A DNA stretch of 64,000 bases from Pedobacter sp. MR2016-24 (GTDB lineage Bacteria; Bacteroidota; Bacteroidia; Sphingobacteriales; Sphingobacteriaceae), in NCBI RefSeq assembly GCF_026239655.1, contig NZ_JAPIVO010000003.1:1-64000 (forward strand), in the 5' to 3' direction. The position numbers and the translations under genes are program-made. Below are positions 14,908 to 22,275 of the stretch, piece after piece; position 1 is the stretch's first letter, and every line of letters starts with the position of its first letter. The notes below the pieces were generated by a model. The model did not search any database. It worked only from the letters and a program-made list of their open reading frames with translations, and was not told the origin of the DNA.

Positions 14908-17103
14908 ATGATTTTTAAAAAATGCCTGCTGGCAGGATCAATCCTGCTTCAAACTTTTAACTACTGTGCCGCTCAGCAATTACCCATATGGAATGACAAA
15001 CAGCAATTACCCGCAGCAGCCGACTGGCTCGTTGCTCCTGTAAACAGCAAAGCAGAGATGTGGCGGAGCAATGATGGTAAACAAATTATTTTATATAACG
15101 GCCTGCTAAAAAGAACGTTTACGATTACCCCGAACCTGGCCTGTATTGATTTCACGAATGTAAAAACAGGACAGCAGCTAGTCAGGGCCATCAGGGAAGA
15201 AGCCAGGATTGCGATCAACGGGAAAAAATATTTTGTCGGTGGCTTGAATGGTCAGCAGGAAAAAGCCTACCTGCTGCCGGAGTGGGTGGACCAGCTGACG
15301 GCCGGAAAGGAAGACTTTAAATATATCAATTACGAAGTTTCACCGATAAAACCTCAGCTGAAATGGAAGAGCAACTTTTGGATGCTCAACGCCAAAGGAG
15401 GTTCAGGGAAGATGATCTCCTTTTTATTCAGGTCTGATGCGAATTTGCTTAAGGGAGTAGATGTCCGTGTCAATTACGAACTGTTTGATGGTATGCCTTT
15501 GCTGGTCAAATCAATGGAGATCAAGAACAATGGCAGTGAAGTGCTGCAATTAGACAGTGTAGTGAATGAAGTATTGGGCATGGTGGAAGAGGAAAGTGCT
15601 GTAGACGGCACTTTCGAAAAGATGAAAAAACCGCAGGGTGTCTATTTTGAAACGAACTATGCGTTTAATAATTCCATGCAGTACAGATTGAGTGACCAGA
15701 CTACGCACTGGAAAACGGATACGACCTACACGTCACAGGTGAATCCTAAATTTCAAACGCCTGTAGTACTGGAAATCTATGCGGATAAAGCACCGGGAAT
15801 CGCGCTGAAACCGGGAGAAACCTTCAATTCGGTAAGGACACATGAAATGCTGATGGACAGTTACGACAGGGAAAGAAGAGGTCTGGCTGTACGAAAGATG
15901 TACCAGGCCGTGGCACCGTGGACTGCCGCTAATCCGATTTTTATGCACCTGGTAAGTCGCACTGACGATGAGGTGAAGACAGCTATTGATCAGTGCGCGG
16001 CAACGGGCTATGAAGCGCTGATATTGAGTTTCGGAAGTCACCTGCACATGGAAAATATAGAGGAAAAATATCTGGCGAAATGGAAAGCTATAGCTGATTA
16101 CGCACATCGTAAAAATGTGCGCATTGGCTCATATTCTTTATTCAGCTCCAGGAGCATCAATCCTGAAAATGACGTGATTAATCCGAAGACGGGAAAACCG
16201 GGCGGTGCCTTTTTTGGGAATGCGCCATGTTTTGGCAGTGAATGGGGTTTGTGGTACAGCGGCGCGATCAAAACGTTTTTTACGGAAACCGGGTTTGATA
16301 TCTGGGAGAATGACGGACCATATCCGGGAGATCAGTGTGCCTCTACGACGCATCCGGGGCATAAAGGACTGGAGGACTCGCAATGGCGACAGATGGAAAT
16401 ACAAAAGGATTTGTACCACTGGTTAAACCGGAGGGGAATCTATATCAATGCGCCGGACTGGTATTTCCTGGACGGTACCAATAAAATTGCACTGGGTTAC
16501 AGGGAAGGTAATTTCAAACTGCCAAGAGCACAGCAGAAAATCCTGAACCGTCAGAATATTTATGATGCGACCTGGGAAAAAACACCGTCGATGAGCTGGG
16601 GTTTCGTACCGCTGATTGAATATGGAGGAGGAGGTCCGGAAGCAACACTGGAGCCCTTGTCTGATCATCTCAATGATTATGAACAATTGATGATGCAATA
16701 TTATGGAGCAGGGATTCAGGCTTGTTACCGTGGACCAAGGTTATATGATACAGAAAAAACGAAGGGATTGGTAATTAAGGTGATAGACTGGTACAAAAAG
16801 TACCGTGAGATCCTCAATTCTGATATCATCCATCTCCGGAGAGCAGATGGCAGAGACTGGGACGGGATCCTGCATGTTAACCCGGGACTGAAAACCAAGG
16901 GGCTGGTCATGGTGTATAATCCCACAAAAAAGAGTATCACGCGAACGATCAATCTTCCGCTATACTATACGGGACTCACAACATCTGCTACGGTCAGGGA
17001 AAAGGAGGGTAAACCGCGGGTTTACCAGTTGAAGCGTGATTACAGTATCCCACTTACATTCACGATTGCTGCTGAAAGTTATAACTGGTTCACGATTGAA
17101 TGA
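14908..17103 (+). CDS. Exported glycoside hydrolase, alpha-galactosidase-like
   Basis: This 731 aa protein has a signal peptide (cut near C-A-A-Q). A beta-rich N-terminal part (about 30-330) precedes a TIM-barrel-like part. The barrel carries G-F-D-I-W-E-N-D-G-P-Y-P-G-D-Q-C, a likely strand-end Asp as in clan GH-D enzymes, then P-D-W-Y-F-L-D-G and S-M-S-W-G-F-V-P. The C-terminus is a small beta domain with V-M-V-Y-N-P-T. I read it as a retaining alpha-glycosidase related to GH27/GH36 proteins, but cannot assign the family with certainty. Its stop overlaps the next ATG (ATGA). It is likely periplasmic or outer-membrane facing, and co-regulated with the GT genes. Confidence 0.65.
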   Translation: MIFKKCLLAGSILLQTFNYCAAQQLPIWNDKQQLPAAADWLVAPVNSKAEMWRSNDGKQIILYNGLLKRTFTITPNLACIDFTNVKTGQQLVRAIREEARIAINGKKYFVGGLNGQQEKAYLLPEWVDQLTAGKEDFKYINYEVSPIKPQLKWKSNFWMLNAKGGSGKMISFLFRSDANLLKGVDVRVNYELFDGMPLLVKSMEIKNNGSEVLQLDSVVNEVLGMVEEESAVDGTFEKMKKPQGVYFETNYAFNNSMQYRLSDQTTHWKTDTTYTSQVNPKFQTPVVLEIYADKAPGIALKPGETFNSVRTHEMLMDSYDRERRGLAVRKMYQAVAPWTAANPIFMHLVSRTDDEVKTAIDQCAATGYEALILSFGSHLHMENIEEKYLAKWKAIADYAHRKNVRIGSYSLFSSRSINPENDVINPKTGKPGGAFFGNAPCFGSEWGLWYSGAIKTFFTETGFDIWENDGPYPGDQCASTTHPGHKGLEDSQWRQMEIQKDLYHWLNRRGIYINAPDWYFLDGTNKIALGYREGNFKLPRAQQKILNRQNIYDATWEKTPSMSWGFVPLIEYGGGGPEATLEPLSDHLNDYEQLMMQYYGAGIQACYRGPRLYDTEKTKGLVIKVIDWYKKYREILNSDIIHLRRADGRDWDGILHVNPGLKTKGLVMVYNPTKKSITRTINLPLYYTGLTTSATVREKEGKPRVYQLKRDYSIPLTFTIAAESYNWFTIE

Positions 17104-18032
17104 GCAAGGTAATGTTTAACTTCTTTTTCCTTAGTGGGTTCTGTTTATGCAGCAGCTTGTCGGGGTATGCGCAGCTGGCGACTTTTCCTTTTCAGCTGAA
17201 GGATAAAAATATACTGATCAAAGCAAAGGTCAATAACAGTGATAGTCTGGACCTGATATTTGATACCGGGTCTACAGCTACGCTGATTGATTCGCTGACT
17301 GCAGAGCAGTTTGGGATTGGTAAAGAAAACCGGCAGGTAGTAGAGACTGTGGGCTCCGGAGGGTCGCGCAATTATCTGATGGCTACGCAGCAGGAATTGC
17401 AGCTGCCGCAACACATCCGTTTGTCCGGCATAGATGTGATCCTCATGAACTTTTCGAAGCTGGAGTCGGCCACCGGAAAGAAAATGAAGGGGATTATAGG
17501 TTATGACCTGCTGAGTAAATATGTCACGAGTTTTGATTTTGACCGCAAATGTATCTCGCTGTTTCATCAGATACAGGAAGTGGACACTACTGGTTACACC
17601 GGTATTCCTTTTGAATTTAGTAAAGGCATTCAGATCCCCCGGTTTCCTGTGACGATTACCACACAAGGGAATAAGCAGTTTACGGGCAGGGTGATGTTTG
17701 ATTCGGGTGCTTCACTCACGTTATTCATCAGTGCACCATTCAAGAATTTCCACCACCTGAATACTGAAATTGGTCCCTCAAAACTGGTGAAAGGGAGAGG
17801 ACTCAACGAGAGCACAACAGATCAGAAAGCTACAATCAAATCTATGCATTTTTACGGCTTTCATTTTGGTCAGATGGGCATTAGTCTGGCTGTGGATGAT
17901 CAGGCAGAAAAAAAGGATGGCTACCTGGGTTTACTAGGGCTTGACATCATCAGGCGATTTAATGTGATCATTGACTATCCCAACCACAAAATTTTTCTGA
18001 AACCCAATAAGTACTATCATACGCCTTTTTAA
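17100..18032 (+). CDS. Exported two-domain aspartyl protease (retropepsin/pepsin-like)
   Basis: This 310 aa protein has a signal peptide ending near G-Y-A-Q. Two catalytic motifs in one chain, F-D55-T-G-S-T and F-D201-S-G-A-S, indicate a two-lobed aspartyl protease built from two retropepsin-like halves. Each is followed by a hydrophobic-Gly flap-closing segment (I-I-G-Y-D-L and L-L-G-L-D-I). Translation is coupled to the upstream glycosidase (4-nt overlap), and the next glycosidase starts 9 nt downstream. A protease between two glycosidases suggests glycoprotein or glycopeptide processing (inference). Confidence 0.8.
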   Translation: MSKVMFNFFFLSGFCLCSSLSGYAQLATFPFQLKDKNILIKAKVNNSDSLDLIFDTGSTATLIDSLTAEQFGIGKENRQVVETVGSGGSRNYLMATQQELQLPQHIRLSGIDVILMNFSKLESATGKKMKGIIGYDLLSKYVTSFDFDRKCISLFHQIQEVDTTGYTGIPFEFSKGIQIPRFPVTITTQGNKQFTGRVMFDSGASLTLFISAPFKNFHHLNTEIGPSKLVKGRGLNESTTDQKATIKSMHFYGFHFGQMGISLAVDDQAEKKDGYLGLLGLDIIRRFNVIIDYPNHKIFLKPNKYYHTPF

Positions 18033-18041
18033 GTTCTATAT

Positions 18042-19610
18042 ATGAAGACAAGAATTTCTATCTGTCTGATTGCGCTTGTTTTCTCAACTGCGGTGAATCA
18101 GGCAGCTGCGCAGGTATATTACGATACCTCCATTCCTAATCCTTTATACCAGCAAAATGGATTTGTTAAACAAAAACCCTCACTGGATGAGGTGCCGGAC
18201 TATCAGCTGGTAAAATCCAAGTTGCCAGTTCCATTTTGGTCGGGCAGAAAAGAGGTAATTGATTGTTACTGGAAAGCCTGGGAACTGGCTTTCCGGAATG
18301 TGAAGAAAGCAACGGCAGCAAATCGTTTTGTACAGCCTTATATCAGTCCGGCTTTTAATGATCATATTTTTATGTGGGATACGAGTTTTATGGTCATGTT
18401 TGGCCGCTATGGCCGGAATGCATTCAACTTTCAGGGCAGTCTTGATAACTTTTACAGCAATCAGCATAAAGACGGCTATATCACGAGAGAGATCTCTGAG
18501 CTGAACGGCGCTCCGATTTTCGAGAAATTTGATCCTTCAAGCACAGGCCCCAACCTGATGCCCTGGGCAGAATGGGATTACTATCAGTTTTACCGCGATC
18601 AGCAACGTCTAGCTAAGGTATTTCCGGTGTTGCTGGCTTATTACGAATGGCTTCAGCAAAACAGGACCTGGCAGGACGGTTCTTACTTTGCCAGTGGCTG
18701 GAGTTGTGGCATGGACAATCAGCCCCGCGTGCCAAAAGGATATCATCTCGAGTTTTCGACTGGAATGATGTCATGGGTTGATGCAACCTTACAGCAGGTA
18801 TTTGCGGCTAAGCTGCTCCTGAAAATGGCGAAAGTACTGCACAGGGAAACTGAGGTTACAGATTTACACAGAGAAGTGACGGAACTAAGTAATTATGTTC
18901 AGACACGAATGTGGGATAATGAAACCGGGTATTTATACGACCGTTTTCGTGATGGCACCTTGTCTGATGTGAAAAGTATAGGCTCTTATTGGGCGCTGTT
19001 AGCTGAAGTAGTGCCGGCTAATGGTCTGGAAAGATTTATTGCCCATCTGGAAAATCCCAGAGAGTTTAAGCGCCAGCATCGCATACCTGCATTGTCTGCG
19101 GATAATAAAGATTACAAACCGGATGGCAATTACTGGCAGGGTGGTGTCTGGGCACCAACGAATTATATGGTCTTGCGTGGTTTGTCTCTTTGCGGAAAGG
19201 ATAGTCTTGCATACGAAATTGCACGGAACCACCTGGATAATGTGGTGAAGGTATATGAAAAGACGGGTACGCTCTGGGAGAATTATGCGCCTGACGTGAC
19301 AGAGGGGAAGTACAGAAAGGACATGGTAGGATGGTCTGGCCTGACACCGATATCTATACTCTTTGAATACGTATTTGGGATTTCGGCAGATAAGGATGAA
19401 GGGATGATCGTTTGGGATATTCGTTTAACGGATGAATTTGGTTTGAAAAACTATCCGGTTGCGGGAAGTGGATTGGTAGATTTCTGGTGTGGTAGAAGAA
19501 AGAGTACTACAGACAAGCCGGTCATCAGGATTCACGCCAGCACGCCCGTGACCATAAAAGTAATTTGGAAGGGTGGATCTAAAATCCTGAAAATAAAACC
19601 TAAAAGTTAA
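18042..19610 (+). CDS. Exported trehalase/GH63-like glycosidase
   Basis: This 522 aa protein has a signal peptide (cut near A-A-A-Q). Motifs are those of (alpha/alpha)6-barrel inverting glycosidases of the GH37/GH63 type: F-M-W-D-T-S-F-M, an aromatic Q-N-x-T/W region, G-W-S-C-G-M-D-N, a conserved S-x-W-A-L-L, and N-Y-W-Q-G-G-V-W-A-P-T-N-Y-M. A late Y-E-K-T-G-T-L-W-E-N-Y supplies a possible catalytic acid. It is the third gene of the operon beginning at 14908. The substrate could be an alpha-linked disaccharide or glycan end, and is not readable from sequence. Confidence 0.75.
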   Translation: MKTRISICLIALVFSTAVNQAAAQVYYDTSIPNPLYQQNGFVKQKPSLDEVPDYQLVKSKLPVPFWSGRKEVIDCYWKAWELAFRNVKKATAANRFVQPYISPAFNDHIFMWDTSFMVMFGRYGRNAFNFQGSLDNFYSNQHKDGYITREISELNGAPIFEKFDPSSTGPNLMPWAEWDYYQFYRDQQRLAKVFPVLLAYYEWLQQNRTWQDGSYFASGWSCGMDNQPRVPKGYHLEFSTGMMSWVDATLQQVFAAKLLLKMAKVLHRETEVTDLHREVTELSNYVQTRMWDNETGYLYDRFRDGTLSDVKSIGSYWALLAEVVPANGLERFIAHLENPREFKRQHRIPALSADNKDYKPDGNYWQGGVWAPTNYMVLRGLSLCGKDSLAYEIARNHLDNVVKVYEKTGTLWENYAPDVTEGKYRKDMVGWSGLTPISILFEYVFGISADKDEGMIVWDIRLTDEFGLKNYPVAGSGLVDFWCGRRKSTTDKPVIRIHASTPVTIKVIWKGGSKILKIKPKS

Positions 19611-19679
19611 TTTATCCGCCGTCTAAAAGATAGCCCGTTAAAATTTCAGCTTGCCTGATTACCTTCTGCTTAAAGATAG

Positions 19680-19739
19680 CGGTCAAAAGTCTCATAATGC
19701 CGGCTGGCCAGACTTCAGCTCATATTCTTTGTAAATTGA
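19680..19739 (+). promoter_or_regulatory. Bipartite regulon promoter of the gene at 19778
   Basis: CGGTCAAAAGTCTCATAA (core 19684-19689), then TATTCTTTG (19723-19731) and TAAATTG. The core to final G of TTTG is 47 nt. The core deviates at one base (CAAAAG instead of CANNTG). Confidence 0.55.
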
Positions 19740-19777
19740 ATGACCAAATATGGTGTTCCATTTACCTAAACGAGCTT

Positions 19778-20341
19778 ATGAAACTGATTGAACAAATTGA
19801 CCGGCATGAGGTGCTGAAAAGATGGGCGATAGGCGAAGTCTATTCTGAATTTTTTATTCCTTTATATGAATCACAGCGGGAGAAAACATTGGACATGTTG
19901 CTTTCCGGCAATCATTATCTGGAACGGGAAGGAATTGACCAGGTATTGGAAGTAAAACAGTCGCTGGTAGACTCCTTATCGAAATACATTAAATGGTACA
20001 AGGCCATTCTGGAGATTAACAAGTCTGATCTGGATATGGTATATACACTGCAGCTGCCCGGTTGGGAACGAAATACCGGCGGTTCCTACCTGATCGCCGA
20101 CGCCGCACGTAAAATTCAGAAAGTCCCCTATCTTGATAAACGCGTTGCCGCAATTTATGATTCCCTGCAAAAAAAAGAAGTGAAGCTGGAAGGGATTACA
20201 TTACTTGCTGTGGATAAAATCGGTCCCTATGTTGCGGTAGAAGGAAATGGCAGGCTTACCAGTATCTATATGGCTCAACAGCTCGAAAAGCTGGATTTAA
20301 TTGATAACAATCAAATTGAAATTACATTAGGATTGTATTGA
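19778..20341 (+). CDS. Unknown protein with possible ParB/sulfiredoxin-like motif
   Basis: This is a 187 aa soluble protein. I chose the ATG at 19778 rather than the longer open frame because the regulon promoter box (to 19739) overlaps the longer start. The C-terminal third has G-I-T-L-L-A-V-D-x-I-G-P-Y-V-A-V-E-G-N-G-R-L-T-S, which resembles the V-D-G-N/H-R-x-x-A motif of ParB/sulfiredoxin-fold proteins (nucleotide-binding nucleases or kinases). The N-terminal two thirds look helical. It is followed after 19 nt by a subtype C GT2 gene, probably in the same transcript. Its role in the cluster is unknown. Confidence 0.6.
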   Translation: MKLIEQIDRHEVLKRWAIGEVYSEFFIPLYESQREKTLDMLLSGNHYLEREGIDQVLEVKQSLVDSLSKYIKWYKAILEINKSDLDMVYTLQLPGWERNTGGSYLIADAARKIQKVPYLDKRVAAIYDSLQKKEVKLEGITLLAVDKIGPYVAVEGNGRLTSIYMAQQLEKLDLIDNNQIEITLGLY

Positions 20342-20360
20342 TACATTTTATAAATTAGCT

Positions 20361-21080
20361 ATGGAAGGCAGAACAGAAATTGATATCATCATTTTAAGCT
20401 ATGCGAAGAATGAGGAATTGCAACTGATCACTCAGCATTGTCTGAGTTCTCTGATGATTTCTGAGGATGAAACGAAGATCAAGTTTAATGTGATTGTGAT
20501 GGAATCTGAAAAGAGTTTAGCGCCATTCCAATATGAACAAACCGAAACTATTTACCCTGAGGAGGAGTTCGGTTATCACCGGTTTATGAATCTGGGGATT
20601 GCCAACTCTTCTTCTAAATATATTTGTCTTTGCAATAATGACATCCGCTTCCATCCTAAATGGGCAACTGAATTATTAAAAGCTTTCAGCCGATATCATG
20701 ACCTGAGCAGTGTTTCTCCTTTTTGCTCCAGACATCATCCTAAAATGGGTTTTGAATACAACAACGGAATTTACGAAGGTTACCGGATTCGTTATGAAGT
20801 TGCTGGCTGGTGTTTGTTTTTAAAACGTGATGTACTCAGGATTACTGGGAAGCTAGATGAAAACTACCAATTCTGGTGCGCTGACAATGATTATGCGAAC
20901 ACATTGGATGTATTGGGTATCAGACATGCTTTAGTTTCTTCATCTGTAGTAGACCATTTGGAAAACCGTACAATTGATATGAGAACCGACGATCATAATA
21001 GAGCCATCACATCAAATGAGTTTTTTTATCTGGAGAAAAAATGGAACATGCGGCTTGGTGGAGGATGGGTTTGTGCATAG
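20361..21080 (+). CDS. GT2 glycosyltransferase, subtype C
   Basis: This 239 aa protein is a close paralogue of that at 8246: I-D-I-I-I-L-S-Y-A-K-N, V-M-E-S-E-K-S, G-Y-H-R-F-M-N-L-G-I, Y-I-C-L-C-N-N-D-I, A-G-W-C-L-F-L-K-R and F-W-C-A-D-N-D-Y-A-N-T. The N-N-D motif takes the place of DxD. It is the second gene of the unit starting at 19778, and ends before a hairpin shared with the converging small-protein gene E. Confidence 0.85.
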   Translation: MEGRTEIDIIILSYAKNEELQLITQHCLSSLMISEDETKIKFNVIVMESEKSLAPFQYEQTETIYPEEEFGYHRFMNLGIANSSSKYICLCNNDIRFHPKWATELLKAFSRYHDLSSVSPFCSRHHPKMGFEYNNGIYEGYRIRYEVAGWCLFLKRDVLRITGKLDENYQFWCADNDYANTLDVLGIRHALVSSSVVDHLENRTIDMRTDDHNRAITSNEFFYLEKKWNMRLGGGWVCA

Positions 21081-21098
21081 ATGGATTAATATTATACG

Positions 21099-21138
21099 AT
21101 TAAGTCAAGCCACCATATGAATAATGTCTTGACTTAAT
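21099..21138. terminator. Bidirectional hairpin between converging genes
   Basis: Perfect 11-bp arms, ATTAAGTCAAG (21099-21109) and CTTGACTTAAT (21128-21138), lie between the GT2 gene and small-protein gene E. Confidence 0.7.
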
Positions 21139-21153
21139 GTTAATTACATTTAT

Positions 21154-21405
21154 TTATGGTCTCATTAATACTTCAGGTACAAACGGTGGCCGTGGGTTTG
21201 GTTGAGCCAGTCCGGTGGCTAACGCGTTTGCAATTTCTCCTTGTAAAGCTACAGGAATAGATGTTGGAATCGGTCCTCCTGCTGAGGGTGCCAGAATTGC
21301 GCATAGAATAGGTCCATTAACGCATCCTGGTTGTGCAAGTAATAGTGCATAACTTGCAGGAGCATTTGGATTTCCGCCTATATATGCATACCATGCTAGT
21401 GCCAT
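21154..21405 (-). CDS. Small C-x6-C protein, copy E (unknown function)
   Basis: This 83 aa family member lies about 13 kb from the others. It has W5-Y6-A-Y8, G-G-N at 10-12, Y19, C28-V-N-G-P-I-L-C35-A-I-L-A, and a proline-rich end lacking the usual Y-x-Y-L strand. I chose the ATG at 21405, where the family signature begins; an ATG eight codons upstream falls inside the conserved leader hairpin. It has both leader elements and an upstream box like copies B and D. It stands alone, converging on a GT2 gene. Confidence 0.78.
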   Translation of the reverse strand: MALAWYAYIGGNPNAPASYALLLAQPGCVNGPILCAILAPSAGGPIPTSIPVALQGEIANALATGLAQPNPRPPFVPEVLMRP

Positions 21406-21485
21406 ATCAAAGATTTTTTTGTAAATCAAAAAAAATCAAAAACTTTAGGTGACATCTACTCGTTTCAGGGTTTTCGACTTCTCCC
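21406..21485 (-). promoter_or_regulatory. Conserved structured leader, copy E
   Basis: Minus strand 21485-21454 reads GGGAGAAGTC-GAAAACCC...CGAGTA-GAT, with GUC/GAU pairing possible. A 9-bp hairpin follows (arms 21429-21437 and 21412-21420) with a GATTTAC loop. Confidence 0.6.
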
Positions 21486-21537
21486 TTTTGATTAAATTTA
21501 CGTGAAATGAAGTTATTTACGAAGGCCACAATCTTCA
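21486..21537 (-). promoter_or_regulatory. Probable operator-like box and promoter of small-protein gene E
   Basis: Minus strand: GATTGTGGCCTTC starting at 21533 and TAATCAAAAGGG starting 39 nt later (21494). The box is weaker than those of genes B and D, but spacing and TAATCA are kept. Confidence 0.4.
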
Positions 21538-21567
21538 TTATTCAGGTAGATATAAGTTGTAAGCCAC

Positions 21568-21627
21568 GGGGCAGATGACCCAAATTATAACTTGCTAATA
21601 TCTCCGTTTATAATCTTTGTAACTTGT
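21568..21627 (+). promoter_or_regulatory. Bipartite regulon promoter of the gene at 21666
   Basis: GGGGCAGATGACCCA (core 21572-21577), then TAATCTTTG (21611-21619) and TAACTTG. The core to final G of TTTG is 47 nt. Confidence 0.6.
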
Positions 21628-21665
21628 TTCTGTTCAAGAAGTCCAATTAACTCCAATCCTCAACT

Positions 21666-22157
21666 ATGAGCAGTTTGAATTCATTTTTAGCGTATGCTGA
21701 AGCGCAGAATCTTGTGCTGAAAACTTTAGACGGTATAGTGATGTACCACCTTACTGAAGCAGCCATTCCTGAATATATTTATTTTATGCCCAGGCGACTG
21801 CCAATTGGTAAATCGCTGAGTAAATTCTTCAACTGTCAGTTCAGGTATATACCGGAGAAGTTTTACCTGATTTATTTCAATCCCATTCGCTGGGTGCTCC
21901 CCAATTTAGCGGAGGTGATGCGCGAAATAGAGGGAGTGGCAGTAGAATACGGGCATAGTAAATTATTATTTCAGCTGACTTATGGGAGAATCACCTTCGA
22001 TGTGACACAGTGTAAGAAAACTAATGCGAAAGAGGATTTGTCAGAATTCCAGATACCCATCTATCTGGATGAGAAAAATTTCTTTATCAATGTGATAGAT
22101 CTGCCTGAAAGAATGGGAATTCCAAAGGTGTTCGAAAAACTTGATTTTACCTGGTGA
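21666..22157 (+). CDS. Unknown 163 aa protein of the regulon
   Basis: This soluble protein has no signal peptide and no motif I recognise. It is mixed alpha/beta with many aromatic residues (Y-I-Y-F-M-P-R-R, F-Y-L-I-Y-F-N-P-I-R-W) and ends D-F-T-W. It is included because of good coding character, a complete regulon promoter upstream with exact spacing, and a strong terminator 50 nt downstream, which together make it a monocistronic unit. Confidence 0.65.
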   Translation: MSSLNSFLAYAEAQNLVLKTLDGIVMYHLTEAAIPEYIYFMPRRLPIGKSLSKFFNCQFRYIPEKFYLIYFNPIRWVLPNLAEVMREIEGVAVEYGHSKLLFQLTYGRITFDVTQCKKTNAKEDLSEFQIPIYLDEKNFFINVIDLPERMGIPKVFEKLDFTW

Positions 22158-22206
22158 GGTGTGCTGTTTAGATTTTTTAAATAAAAATTGGTTATTGTGA
22201 TTGTTT

Positions 22207-22239
22207 GTGCAAAGCTGGGAAGCTTTGCACTTTTTTTTG
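22207..22239 (+). terminator. Intrinsic terminator after the unknown gene at 21666
   Basis: A 10-bp stem (22207-22216 and 22221-22230) with a GGGA loop and eight T's. Confidence 0.9.
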
Positions 22240-22275
22240 TTAGGCCAATACAAGATTGAAACCAGATATAAATTT

